Of a DNA stretch of 64,000 nt, positions 52,323 to 63,411 are shown piece after piece. The notes below the pieces were generated by a model. The model ran no database searches. It was not told the DNA's origin and worked only from the letters and a program-made list of their open reading frames with translations. The number at the start of each line of letters is the position of its first letter. Position 1 is the stretch's first letter. Both the position numbers and the translations under genes were made by a program. The stretch comes from Nothophaeocryptopus gaeumannii (Eukaryota > Ascomycota > Dothideomycetes > Mycosphaerellales > Mycosphaerellaceae): contig JASISA010000040.1 of assembly GCA_031771865.1 (NCBI GenBank), positions 248,001-312,000 on the forward strand, given 5' to 3'.

Positions 52323-53611
52323 TCAAGAATCGGCCCTCTTGTGGCGAAGACTGCCAAAGCGCTTCTTGAGACCAGCTTTCAGACTGCCGCTGCGTCCGAG
52401 GCCAGTTTCGGAGTCCTTCGTGTTGGCAATCTCAGCATCGACATACCGGCTTTCGCCTCCAGCAAGCTGAACGGGATCTCGTGTGTCGCGGCCGTTCTTG
52501 TAAAGGTCACAGCCGTTGGTCATCTCGATACCATCATCGTTGATGTTGTGCCGTCTCAAAGCCTTGTCGAGGGAGAAAGTGGGCTCGGACTTGCCCTTGA
52601 GGTCATCAGGAGAGTAGTCCTACAACCTAGTCAGAGTCTACAACTTCATCGCACGCTTGGTGTAGCTCACCTTGTCCGCCCAGCGCTTGTAGCCCGGGCC
52701 ATCGTTATTGTCCTCGTGCATTGAGTCTGCGCCTTCCTCGTAATTGTATGTCCTACCGAAGCGATCCGGCACCCCTGGAGGAACGACAGCAACGCCGTCC
52801 AAAGGCTTATGCCGCTCGACAGCATCCTTAATGTTCTCTTTCGGAGTGGCCTTCAGAGCCTCGGCGTTGCTAGTCTTGAGCGCAGCGACTGGAGAAGACT
52901 TATAGCTACTGTTCCTAGCCAGCAGCGCTGCGTCGTATGGGCCTTCGTGGTGGTATGCTCGGCCTCCAATGGCTGGATCAAGACAATCGATAGTGTCTGC
53001 GCCTGGCTGGTGCTTCTTCCTCAAGTGAGGCGAGCGATGGGCCCTCTTGCTGTCCTTGCAGATGATCTCCAGTGGCTCGTTGCTCCTGTCTCCTGGGAAT
53101 CGCTCCTTCAATGAGCTTGTGCGGCGGCGGTGTCGCGGAGAGGGCGGGTTGGAAGTAGCATGCTCGTAAGATGGAGGCGGAGCATGTTTGCCGCTACCAG
53201 ATCGGCGTCGAGGCGGAGGAGGGTAGTCACCGAATGCTTCCGCGCGGTAGGTCGGGAAGGCCTGAGGCGGACTATCTCTTCTCACTGAGCGGCTGGTGGA
53301 TCTAACGTCTCCCTTGCCTGATGGAGAGCTGGAGCCTGAAGCCTTGCGGTATGGGTTGTTGGAGCTCGAGGCTGTCGATGAGGAGGCCTTGTGCCGTGAT
53401 GCACTTTGAGGCGCGTTGGTCTTGTGAGCTGGATCGAAGGTGCTTCGAAAGTGTGCTCCAGGACCAGTCTCCGAAGCTGGTTCGGGAGCGTTCATGGGGT
53501 CGATGAGGTAGGCCGCAGCCTCCTGATGTGGTTGTCAGATCGCTTCAATGCCATTGTTTCAGGCGGGCCCTTGCATCGGCGGCTTACCTTGGACGATACT
53601 GCTTGAGCCAT
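52323..53611 (-). CDS. PAL1: Pal1 cell morphology protein
   Basis: Exons 53588-53611, 52671-53522 and 52323-52619 give 390 residues. The 24-nt first exon (MAQAVSSK) joins EAAAYLIDPMNAPEPA, the conserved N terminus. The Pal1 core is in exon 2: DTIDCLDPAIGGRAYHHEGP and YDAALLARN, then AALKTSNAEALKATPKENIK and HKPLDGVAVVPPG. Ser/Pro-rich disordered stretches surround it. The last exon begins DYSPDDLKGKSEPTFSLDKA and ends in a basic RFGSLRHKRADS. Pal1 localises to growing tips with Sla2/End4 and endocytic patches and keeps cylindrical shape in fission yeast; filamentous orthologues link to polarity. Introns of 65 and 50 nt have canonical borders. Confidence 0.92.
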
Positions 53612-54128
53612 TACTGTAGCTGCGTGACTGTAGCTTCGCACACAAAGTTCTAAATAACGAGAAGACGTCCAATGTGGTCGGAAGTGTCACACGCTGATGC
53701 AGGAGAATAAATAGGACTGAGGAGAAGGGCAAGGCAGGAGCGTAGATAGAAATAGAAGGCAGGAAACAGCAATAGAGGTCCTCTTGGGTAACCTTACTGA
53801 CGCGGCTCTCACTGACATCCGTGGCTTCCTCATCCTGGTCCACTGATTTTACGTCACCCAGCTCATGGCAGGAGCGACAGGGTTCCGAACATGGATCAGG
53901 ACCCTTTCGCGTGCGCGCACCTGCCTCAGCGTGGCCCTCACGCAGCGCCCACAATATCTCGGGCAAGATCCGCCAAACTCTCTGCGGCTGCCGTCATCGA
54001 CAGGTACGCGTCGCCTGCTCGTTTTCATCGCCTACATGTGAAAACAAGTCTTCGGACACCTGCGGACTGGGCAGAGAAAGGCTGGATTGCGACGTCCATT
54101 AATGACGATACGGAAATACGTTCCGAAA
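53612..54128. promoter_or_regulatory. Divergent promoter region, Pal1 and Usb1
   Basis: 517 bp between divergent starts. No certain motif and no gene. Confidence 0.45.
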
Positions 54129-55067
54129 ATGGCGCTCGTCGACTACTCCAGCTCCGACGACGACGATGAGAAGCCGAAGACGAAGAAGCAGAAAGTCGAA
54201 CCCGAACGGGACGACAACTCGCTTCCTCCTCTGCCTGCAGCTTTCCGGGACATGTACTCATCGACAGTGCGCACCAGCACGCAAGATGACCCGTCTCTCC
54301 ACGGCGGACGAAAGCGATTGACACCGCACATCGCGGGCAATTGGCCAACGCATGTCTATCTGGACTGTAAGGACATTTCACGATTCTGCTTCATTTCCTT
54401 GATTTCATGCAACTGATATCCGCGAGGGGTGCCGCAGCCGAATGAGTACAAGCTGTTGTCCGATGTGCTATCCGGAATTCGAAAACAAGATCCTAGTTGC
54501 GACGTGCAAAGCCTGCTGGAGAACGATCTTGGAGTGAAGCTCCCATTGCACGTATCGCTTTCCCGGCCACTAGCTCTGAAAACGGAGGAGAAAGATGAGT
54601 TCTGGGAGCATTTGAAGGCTGCCATCAGCTCGTCAGAATTTCGTGCTTTCAAGGTGGAGCCTTTGGATCTCATCTGGCATCCTAATGAGGATCGAACAAG
54701 ATGGTTTCTGGTCTTGCGACTGAGAAGACCTCCTAGAGATGACCTGCGAAGGCTTTTGAAGTCTTGCAATGATCTGGCCGGACGATTCGACCAGCCATTT
54801 CTCTACCACGAGCAGCGTGATGTGAGTATTGACAAGCAGAAGCTCGAGGAAATGAACGCACAGCACGATAGCTTTCACGTCAGCATAGCATGGTCATTCA
54901 AGTCGCATGGCAGTAATAGCAAGGAAGCACCTGCACCTCGTCCAACTGCTCTGCCTGATGGTCTGTCGGAACAGCTGCAAGAATTTTGTCTCAGCTTTCC
55001 AGACGTCAAAATTCGCATCGGGCAGGATGTGCATTCAATACAACTGCAGAGGTTTAGAGCCAGCTGA
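54129..55067 (+). CDS. USB1: U6 snRNA phosphodiesterase Usb1
   Basis: Exons 54129-54366 and 54427-55067 give 292 residues. The ATG 54129 starts MALVDYSSSDDDDEKPK, a typical acidic N terminus. Splicing uses a GTAAGG donor and a GCGAG acceptor, which recreates Trp in HVYLDWVPQPNEYKLL. The 2H-phosphoesterase motifs are LHVSLSRPL and, about 120 residues later, FHVSIAWSF, each supplying catalytic His and Ser. Usb1 trims the 3' oligo(U) tail of U6 snRNA and leaves a terminal phosphate, protecting U6 in the nucleus. Length is normal. The C terminus ends QDVHSIQLQRFRAS. Upstream open frame at 54087 is a short extension without ATG and was not used. Confidence 0.93.
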
Positions 55068-55509
55068 GATGACCACAGGCAATCTTCCATTTCCAAAAAG
55101 GCACCCATACTGACATAGACTGCAAAACACGCCACACGAATCGGAGCCCTACTCGACGACACCGACTTCAGCTTTTTGACCGTGCTCATTGCATGTGATT
55201 GTTCGGTTGACTTCCAGCAGCGGCGTGCACGTGGAATGGGAAGCCACTCGCATATGCTCATCGCCAGAAGCTTCCGCGCTTTCACATGCTAGAATTTGGA
55301 CAGACCCTTGCGCGTTGGTCACTCTGTTTATCTTCAAAGTCCTTGACTCCTGCTCAGTCTCCACACCAACATCAACAAGCCGAACAACCGACTCGAATAG
55401 ACCATCCCCTCCAGCACGACAAGCCACAGACATAACATCCACTTTTGCTACCTTGAACATCGACAATAGCCACGATCCTCAACCTCAGCTTCTTCGATCG
55501 CTTGCAAAC
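55068..55509. other. Intergenic region between Usb1 and the broken hypothetical gene
   Basis: About 440 bp. Opposing short frames show no similarity. Confidence 0.4.
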
Positions 55510-56495
55510 ATGAGCGCACCGCACTCCAAATCCGCCTACGCTCAACAGGCGCGCAACTATCAGCACGGTCGGCACCAGTTACAGCCTCCGCCACAGGTTC
55601 AGGCGAGTCTATCGACTCGCATGCTTACTGCGTCATGACAAACTTGAGCCTGAGATGCCTCGCGATGACTCTCCGCTCTTTCGTCTTCCTCCAGACATCC
55701 GCGAGATGATCTATAAAGAGCACATGATTGCGGCAAAACCCCTCATGGTTCAGTCTGCTTACCAGCATCCAACACGTGCCTCCGCCAAACAGCCAAAAAT
55801 CTCCCGCGTCTGTAAAGAGATCCGGCGAGAGATTCTACCGGTCTTCTACAAGCACAACTCATTCGAATTTCACATCCATCGCTGCGACTTCGGCTACCTC
55901 ATGGACTAGATGGATGCCATCAGTCTAGACAACCGCAAGGATCTGCGCGACATGAAGCTCGTGCCGAAGGACAATATGGACGTGCGTCAGCGGTCTGCTC
56001 GGTTCTTGGCGTTGGTTTGCTGCTACAGACGGCATTACCGGCAGCATCTTCGACGTTTGCGGCAAAGAAAGCTGGAGCAAGGAGCACACTGCTTATACCG
56101 GTATTCATTTCTATTAAGATGAGTTCATGAAGTACATGAACAAGACCGTCCAAATCCTTCTAGGCGCCCTAGTCTTCTCCGAATTCGATCTTAAGCCTCT
56201 TCGACTCCACAACACCGTCCCAGAACTGCGGTCTCGGGAGTCGCTCGCCAACTGGCTGTTCAACGTGAACTTCGTCCACCATTCCGACTCCTGTTCCGGA
56301 CAGCACAACCGCCGCAGTGCTGCCGAGGATGAGTCTCGAGGCGGCTACTGCACCGTTCCCAATCAGCAGGCCAATAGCGACACAGCCGTTGCCCATGTGT
56401 GCTTGCACAGCCTCGAAGACCCAGAAGCGCTTCAGGACCCGGACGAGGAGATCGACATCAGTGTACCCGACGACGAGCACGAAGATGGCTATTGA
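55510..56495 (+). pseudogene. 2EXR/F-box-like hypothetical gene with in-frame TAG and TAA
   Basis: Exon 1 (55510-55602) reads MSAPHSKSAYAQQARNY; a GC-AG intron (GCGAGT donor, 55603-55648) joins PEMPRDDSPLFRLPPDIREM, the helical start of a family of fungal proteins with an F-box-like LPxxIR motif. The frame reads to FGYLMD then TAG at 55907-55909 and continues MDAISLDNRKDLRDM; relatives usually have Trp here (W.DAI). A likely 43-nt intron (55986-56028) then joins GITGSIFDVCGKESWSKEHT. A TAA at 56115-56117 interrupts YTGIHFY-stop-DEFMKYMNKTVQ before 122 further coding-like codons ending at TGA 56495. Total 299 codons in phase. Both stops fit C:G to T:A changes. The second intron is uncertain and the function unknown. 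Confidence 0.6.
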
Positions 56496-57111
56496 ACACT
56501 GTCGGCGAAGCATGAAGTTTAAGGAAGGCAAATAAAGCAAGCGAAGGAGGTGAAACGGCTCGTTCGCTAGAAGAAGACGAGCAATAAATCAAATTCCCAG
56601 AAGCTGATATCCTTATTGGATCAGGGATTTCATGGTTGCTAAGACGGAGGAATGAGTGTCATTCAAAAGCATTATATTGTGTTCAAAGGAGCAGCGACGA
56701 GCAAAGCAGAGACTAACCCACAAGAAGCAGCGTCAAATGTGGTATGTTTGCAGCGGGTAGATACACTTGAGAATCAAGGGTAATCGATGAAGGTTGTCTC
56801 ATGAACCTCAGGCACGTTCCTGCCTACTTCGGTGCCTAGTGGGGCTGAGCAATGCGGCCTTAGGTGCAGCTTCCGTAAGCTACTTCCAACATCACGTACT
56901 CTCCTTCAACATACAAAGAAACACTAGCCCAATGACGGAGCCCTCGGAGGTCACGATACTCACTGTCCTTACTCTAATCGTGGCTAAAAGCTCAGCTAGA
57001 AAGCGCTTGTACTTTCGACTCGATATGCACACATTCACATATCACGGATAGACGCATCGGAAAGAACAACGCCACCACATCAACACTAAGCTCAAGACAG
57101 CATTGTCCATT
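56496..57111. other. Intergenic region upstream of the six-TAG gene
   Basis: About 615 bp of AT-richer DNA with no coding signal. Confidence 0.45.
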
Positions 57112-58533
57112 ATGGCCAATCATCCCATCAATAATGGCTTCTTCCACCAAATGTAGCAAATCGCTGTGAACACACCGCCTAGACTCTTCCAGTGGCCTCC
57201 GCCCTTACAAGCGAACCCTCTCAACTACGCCTACTACGAGAAGTGAGTCTCGGTCAAAGCGAGGTGAAGAAGCACACGCGCTAACTGCCCATGACAGATT
57301 CAAAAGCGAAAAAGACATCGGCAACGATTGCGTAGCACATGAGAGACCGGACAAGGAGTCCAGGCAAGCGGTCGTGGATTATGTAATGGGAAGATGGCAG
57401 CACCAGCTGCTACCGACAGGTAGGTAAGTCCAAAGTCTGGGATCGACGGAGTTTTCATGGATCAACGGTCAAGGTATAGTGCAATTTAGAAGATGAGCGG
57501 CGAGATGTGAACTGACCCCGGTACTGTGCAGGTTTGAAATCGATGGCCTTCTCTCACACGGAGCAATATCAATCGACACTCAAAGGTCAGTACCAGACTT
57601 CTCAGCTCAAGACGCACCGATCTCAAAGCTGACAGGCGCTACACCATCCATTGCGAGACATCCACTGACCTCTCTGCAGAAGCGTTCCACGAAGCCGACA
57701 AGTTCGTCGAAGGAAGCAAAGCCAACGGCCAACACTAGGCCGCCTAGGTCCCTCAGACCCTAACCACGTTCTGCAAAAAGCGACTGAAGGCCCGACCAGA
57801 ATAGCAACCACAAACACCTATTCCGGCCGCGCCCTAGCCGTGGAGCAAGCTACTCTCCCTACCCGAAGAAATCTTGACCGACATCCTCGTATACGCCGTC
57901 CTCCCTGATTACAACCCACCCCTCCGACCCCTGAACCGTGACCCAGGAATAATAGTCGGAACACAAATGTCCCTTCAACTACCGGTATCGAGAACATGTC
58001 GCCACCTCCGCTACCTCAGCCTCCCGGTCTTCTACTCCTGCAACATATTCATCTTCTACCTCACCAGCCTCTCCGCCCTCCGAAGCGCACAACGCTGGAT
58101 CGCGCACTTAGACGATAAATACATCACCCACCTCCAGAATACCGTCCTGATCGGGTTTGGGAGGGATTTCACTAGTGTGAGGAGCAGGTTCGTCGCGACG
58201 CCGAATCCGATCACGAGGAGGATTCTCTATCGCAGTCTTGGACCGAGACAGGATTTGGTTCCGATACGGTTGGTTGTCAACCTGCGCGACTTAAGCTTCA
58301 AAGTGGATACGGTGTTGGATGTGACGTTCGAAGAAAAGGAGGCGATACTTGAGGACAAAGCGAAAGAGAGGCTTAGTCAGAGATTCGGGGTCGTGGTGGA
58401 GGAATTGAGGGAAGCTGCGGAAGGCATGGCGATTGGAGAGTAGCATTTGAGGGGATTGCTCGGGAAGTTTGGAGATGAGGTTAAGGATTTGGAGAGGGGG
58501 AGGGAGATGAACAGGATTGATTGGTGGGCTTGA
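57112..58533 (+). pseudogene. F-box-like gene with six in-frame TAG codons (recoded or decayed)
   Basis: Exons 57112-57242, 57298-57423, 57532-57585 and 57636-58533 sum to 1209 nt, exactly 403 codons including a terminal TGA (58531-58533). All introns are GT-AG (55, 108 and 50 nt) and all phases fit. The start is ATG 57112 (MANHPINNGFFHQM). In-frame TAGs are at 57154, 57736, 57745, 57802, 57835 and 58441; no internal TAA or TGA occurs. Their surroundings read HQM-TAG-QIAVNT, GQH-TAG-AA-TAG-VPQT, ARPE-TAG-QPQT, AAP-TAG-PWSKLL and AIGE-TAG-HLRGLL, all compatible with Gln (CAG). The F-box-like core LLSLPEEILTDILVYAVLPD and SRTCRHLRYLSLPVFYSCN lies in exon 4, and coding continues after the last TAG to RIDWWA. 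Function unknown. Confidence 0.6.
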
Positions 58534-58937
58534 GAAGAGCAAAAGAAAGAGAGTGAAGATTGCTAGGGAGGGAGTCTTGAAGAATGAAGATATGAGAACG
58601 ACGAGCTTACGACTAAAGGGCAAAGGGCCGATTTGTGACACTTCTGGGAAAGAAGAAGTTATTGAGGACAAAGACAAATGAGGATGGGGGATTGGGCACC
58701 TACCCCAACAGAAAGGGATAATTATCTGCGGGAGGCTGGCAGTCAAAGGAATCAATCACCATCGAAGAGCCATGAAAAGAGAATAGAATGAAAAAAGAAG
58801 GTAATTATCAGCCGTCAAATCGTCTGCTTTTTTCCACATGACCAAATCGACTCAACGCTTATATGCACAGATGGTTCAGAAGCACTTCGTGATACACTCT
58901 CTCCTTCATCCAAACCTTCTCCTCATTCTTCAATGCT
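58534..58937. other. Intergenic region between six-TAG gene and MMSDH
   Basis: About 400 bp, convergent 3' UTR space. No gene. Confidence 0.45.
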
Positions 58938-60720
58938 TTACGACTGCGTCGGCATATTAACGGTAGCCTTCTGCGAAATCGCATCCTCACTCCTCCACAA
59001 ACTCGTAACAGTCTTCTGTTGCGTATAGAATTGCAAACCCGGCTTTCCATAGAAAGTATTCGCTCCTCCACCGGCCACGCTCTTCTTATTGCCCGTGAAA
59101 GAAAACATCGGCAACGGGACAGGGATCGGCACATTGATTCCCACTTGACCGGCCTCGATTTCTTGCTGGAATTTACCAGCTGTAGCGCCAGAGGATGTGA
59201 AGATGGCGGTGCCGTTTCCGTATTCGTTTGCGTTGATGAGGTCGATGGCGTCGTCGAGGGTGGGGACGTTGAGGCAGACGAGGACGGGGCCGAAGATTTC
59301 TTCTTTGTAGCAGGTCATTTCGGGGGTTACGTTGGCGATTATGGTTGGGCCGACCTACCAATATATCGTTAGCTGGTAAATAAAAGTTGGGTTGAAAATG
59401 TAGACATACCCAGTTGCCGTTGGGATACTTTCCGTTGGAAGGAGTCTTCCCACGTCCGTCGAGAACGATGGTAGCACCTTCCTTCTCGGCTGTGCTGATG
59501 ATGTCCTCAATTCTCTGCTTGGCCCGTGGAGAGATGACTGGACCGAGATCTGCGCCCTCCTCGAAGCCTCCGTTCATGTTTAGGCCTTTGGCACGCTCTG
59601 CGATCTCAGGTGCCCAGTCCTTGGTCTCGCCCACGAGAACCAGAGTTGAGAGAGCCATACATCTTTGACCAGCGGCTCCAAAAGCGGCACCAGCAATGGC
59701 ATTAAGAGATGCGTTCTTGTTGCAGTCGGGCAGCACAGCGGCGTGGTTCTTGGCGCCCAAGTTGGCCTGGACGCGTTTGCCCTGTGCAGAGCCACGGTTG
59801 TAGATGTACTCTCCAGCCTTGTTGGATCCAACGAAGGAGATGGCCTTGATGCGAGGCTCGTCGATGATGAAGTCTACGGTCTTGGCGGCACCGTGGATGA
59901 TGTTGATCACGCCCGGTGGGAAGCCAGCCTTCTCGGCGAGTTCAGCGAGAATCATCGTCGCGCCTGGGTCACGCTCGGAAGGCTTGATGATGACAGTGTT
60001 TCCGGTGACGGCAGCGACTGGGATGGTCCAAAGAGGAATCATAGCCGGGAAGTTGAAGGGGCAGATGGCAGCGACAATACCGAGAGGCTCGCGGTATGAG
60101 CGGGTCTCCATGTCCTTGGCGACTTCGAGCACCTCACCAGTGATCTGAGTTGTGATGCCGCATGCCGTCTCTGCGACTTGCAGACCACGGAGCACATCTC
60201 CCTTGGCGTCTGCGAAAGTCTTTCCCTGCTCCAGCGTGATGCTGGCGGCGAGACGGTCCCAGTGCTCACGGATCAAGGCCACATACTTGAACAAGATCTG
60301 TTGTCTGTGCAGCACGCTCGTTGCCTTCCATGCTGGGAATGCCTTCTCTGCACTGTCCACTGCGGCCTTCAATTCCTCGTCTGTAGATTGTGGGACTCTT
60401 GTCACGAGGTTGTTGGTGGCTGGGTCGTAAAGATCGATCCATTGCGAGGCCTGAGATGCAACGAACGTGTTGTCGATGAAGTTCTGGGTGTCCAATGGCT
60501 GGTCAACCTTCTCGTGTGATGTCGGGTATTGGGCAGGGCTCGATGCTGCAGTCGTAGTCGCTGCGAGGTGTCGGGTGGTGGCGTGAAGTCTTCGGACTGC
60601 CGCTTGGCCTGCGTTGGAGCTTTGGGGCATTCTGCAAGCTCGTGGAAGCGTAGAGGCTACGGAGGGTCTGAATGCGAGCGTCTGCAGTGTTCGCCTTGAT
60701 ACGGCTCGTCGAGCAGCCAT
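58938..60720 (-). CDS. Methylmalonate-semialdehyde dehydrogenase, mitochondrial
   Basis: Exons 59410-60720 and 58938-59354 give 575 residues; the 55-nt intron joins YPNGNW to VGPTIIANVTPEM. The N terminus is Arg/Ser/Ala-rich and free of acids (MAARRAVSRRTLQTLAF), a mitochondrial leader. ALDH6 signatures: ICPFNFPAMIPLWTIPVA, GNTVIIKPSERDPGA, ISFVGSNKAGEYIY and the catalytic Cys in GAAGQRCMALS. The C-terminal part includes EEIFGPVL, NEYGNGTAIFTS and SVAGGGANTFYGKPGLQF. The enzyme converts methylmalonate or malonate semialdehyde to acyl-CoA with NAD+ and CoA in valine, pyrimidine or inositol degradation. Length fits. It is divergent from the sphingomyelinase-like gene with 765 bp between starts. 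Confidence 0.95.
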
Positions 60721-61485
60721 TGTGAGAGGAGACGATCAGGTGAGAAGTCTGTCGCCGTCTTGTACCTAAAGAGACGCGCACTAAGCTGGCAAGGAGATGT
60801 AGCTCCTATGTAGATGGGACGCTCCGCCGCATACATACATGGACAACAACCGAAAATGGGGTGTATACACAATGCAAGAGCTCCCTCTCTCTGTTCGGCT
60901 GAGCAAGCCCGAGGCTGTCGATAGGCGGGGATGGAGACCCAGAGAACGAGAGTGGGCAAGTGTGCCGATGTCAGGCTCGCTGGCCGGCCTATGCTTCAAT
61001 CCCACACTGGCACACACACGCCCACCGGTCCGGCCGCCTCTAGTTCTCACGAAGAAACGGTCTAAGCGCAATGACTAAACTACACTGGACTCCTGTGGAC
61101 TCATACCGACTTGCCTCGACATACTGCACTTCTGAAGCAGGAGAGAGCATCACTCTTGGTTACTAGACCAGACACCAAGAGATAGATCGAATCGTGATGG
61201 AATAGCTTGATTATCTGGAACATTATCGAAGTCCGATGTCTTTGCACATGTAGAGTTCAATGTCCGGGCATCGCTACCCCGAAGATCTAGTAGGTCCCAT
61301 CTGCCGGTGCATCGTGCTCAAGCTGGTGAAACCCATTGGTGCTTTGCGCCAGAGTTCCGAACCTGGACTCAGTACTATATCGCTGAACCTGGAAACTTCG
61401 ACGTCGTGACTGTGCCGCAAACCGATCAGACATTGTCTGAACGAGCGCATAATGATTGTAAGTCCTGCGCATCGTAACAATCATC
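60721..61485. promoter_or_regulatory. Divergent promoter region, MMSDH and sphingomyelinase-like gene
   Basis: 765 bp between divergent starts. Short frames only, no certain motif. Confidence 0.45.
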
Positions 61486-63411
61486 ATGAAGAAAATACCG
61501 ATCCTTCTCTGCCTATGCAGCATTACTGTCGCCCAGAAAGTGATCTCAGAGCTCACGAACCAAGACAATGCGAACTTCAACACTACTTCAGCGTTCAATG
61601 TCACGCTGGCGGCAGCTATCAATGCTACCATTCATGCATCCGACTGCAGCAGTTGCTTTGATCTACTCTCCATACTCAAGCCTGTTGCCGAGATGGGCGA
61701 AGCGCCTTTCGCTGAGCTGAGCATCGCTTACTGTAACGCTGTTCTCCACGAGGATGCAGACTTCTGCGCTGGTCTGGAAACGCTTGAAGCACCGAGTTTA
61801 AGCTTCGCTCTTCGACAAATGAATGTACCAAGCCGGACAGCACAAATCTTCTGCTGGGCGCTGTATGGCTTGTGTGAGCAGCCTGCCATACCGGAGTACT
61901 CTGTCCCTCTTCCCAAGGCTAAGCCAGCTCAAACAGAAAGGATGAATATCAGTGGACTGGATCCGATCCAAGTGGTTCACATCTCGGACCTGCATGTCGA
62001 ACGCAAATACACCGTTGGGTCGTCTAGTAAGTGCAGCAAGAGCATTTGCTGCCGTCCTTACAATGCGACTTTCGCGGCTGGGAGTGAGTTGGCGAAGATG
62101 TATCCTGCCCGACCGTTTGGCGAGTATAGTTGCGATTCTCCCGTCGAGCTGGAGGAAGCGCTGTACGATGCTATAGAAGAGCTCGTACCTAACCTGGCTT
62201 TCGTGATTAGCACTGGCGATATGGTTGCGGGATGTGAATGGACGACGAGTCGGCATTCGGTGGTCGACGATCTTACTGATGTTTATGGTCGTATGAAGAA
62301 GCGTTTGGGCCTCGTATTTCCAGCGATAGGCAATCACGACGCCAGTCCAGTCAACTCATTCCCACCTACCGACATGTCAACACCCTACGACGACACTTAC
62401 GACTACATTCTCCATTCCGACCTCTGGCAAGACTGGGTGGGCGCCGAAGCCGCAGAATCTGTCCGGACCCGCCAAGCCGCGTACAGTACGACATATTCAA
62501 CGTCACTTGGTCGTCTGCGCATCATCTCCCTAAACACCATGCTCTTGGAATCTGTAAACTGGTGGCTTTATCAACGTACCATGCCGCGCGATCCGAGCGA
62601 TGTCTTCGCCTTCCTTGTTTCCAAACTCCAGGCCGCAGAGGATGCAGGCGAACCAGCCTGGATCATCGGCCACATCCCACCTGGTCGTCGAGACGCTCTT
62701 TACGACTACTCTTCGTATTTCGATCAAATTGTTCAGAGGTATGAGGCAACGATTGTGGGAATTTTCTGGGGACATACACATCGTGATCAGTTTGAGATTA
62801 GTTATGAGGATTATGGAAATCGGACGAGGGGGAGTGCGAATGCTGTTGGGTATATTGCGCCTAGCCTGACGCCTACGAGCGGAAATCCGAGTCTGAGGGT
62901 TTACAATGTTGACCCGGTGTCGTTTGCGGTCCTGGATTATACCGTTTATGTTGCGAACCTTTCGGCGGTTGGGTATCATACTAGTGGACCAGTTCTTGAG
63001 AGGTATTATTCTGTCAAGTCAGCGTATGGGAGTTTGTTGAATCCTCCTGTCACTGATTTGAACTCAGAACTTACGCCTGCCTTCTGGCATGATGTGACGG
63101 TGCTTTTTGAGCAGGATGATGAGGTATCTCAGGCGTGGTACGCTCGAAAGCAAAGAGGTTGGGACATTACGAGATGCGACGGCGTATGCAAGACGACCGA
63201 GATCTGTCAGCTGAGAAGCTCGCAGTCGCAGTACGGTTGTCACAAGCCTCAGCCAGCTTTGAAAAGGAGAGACAACGCCGAGCACATGCCGCTGTTCAGC
63301 GGGATCGAGGATGACTGTAGTCATAGCAGAATGGTGGATGTTGTCCGTGCTATATTTAGAAGCCCTTGGAGCATGGAGGCAAAGATGCTAGATGCTGATT
63401 GGAGAGCGTGA
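61486..63411 (+). CDS. Secreted acid sphingomyelinase-like phosphodiesterase
   Basis: A single exon of 641 residues from ATG 61486 with a signal peptide (MKKIPILLCLCSITVAQ). A saposin-B-type domain follows with paired Cys (SDCSSCFDLL, YCNAVLHEDADFCAG, IFCWALYGLC). The metallophosphoesterase domain has metal ligands in VVHISDLHVERKYTVG, ISTGDMVAG, AIGNHDASPVN, IIGHIPPGRRD and FWGHTHRDQFE, so the two-zinc site is complete. The C-terminal domain has VTVLFEQDDEVSQAWYARKQ and a Cys-rich end. It should cleave sphingomyelin-like or other phosphodiesters in the secretory route or outside the cell. Fungi lack sphingomyelin in most cases, so the substrate may be another phospholipid. N-glycosylation sequons abound. 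No defects are visible. Confidence 0.94.
   Translation: MKKIPILLCLCSITVAQKVISELTNQDNANFNTTSAFNVTLAAAINATIHASDCSSCFDLLSILKPVAEMGEAPFAELSIAYCNAVLHEDADFCAGLETLEAPSLSFALRQMNVPSRTAQIFCWALYGLCEQPAIPEYSVPLPKAKPAQTERMNISGLDPIQVVHISDLHVERKYTVGSSSKCSKSICCRPYNATFAAGSELAKMYPARPFGEYSCDSPVELEEALYDAIEELVPNLAFVISTGDMVAGCEWTTSRHSVVDDLTDVYGRMKKRLGLVFPAIGNHDASPVNSFPPTDMSTPYDDTYDYILHSDLWQDWVGAEAAESVRTRQAAYSTTYSTSLGRLRIISLNTMLLESVNWWLYQRTMPRDPSDVFAFLVSKLQAAEDAGEPAWIIGHIPPGRRDALYDYSSYFDQIVQRYEATIVGIFWGHTHRDQFEISYEDYGNRTRGSANAVGYIAPSLTPTSGNPSLRVYNVDPVSFAVLDYTVYVANLSAVGYHTSGPVLERYYSVKSAYGSLLNPPVTDLNSELTPAFWHDVTVLFEQDDEVSQAWYARKQRGWDITRCDGVCKTTEICQLRSSQSQYGCHKPQPALKRRDNAEHMPLFSGIEDDCSHSRMVDVVRAIFRSPWSMEAKMLDADWRA

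Noticed and set aside
57736..57837. Explanation of the TAGs as splice acceptors of extra introns
   Set aside because: The only GT donors in reach (GTCCCT, GTTCTG) are poor, would leave other TAGs in place, and break phase; not adopted but not excluded.
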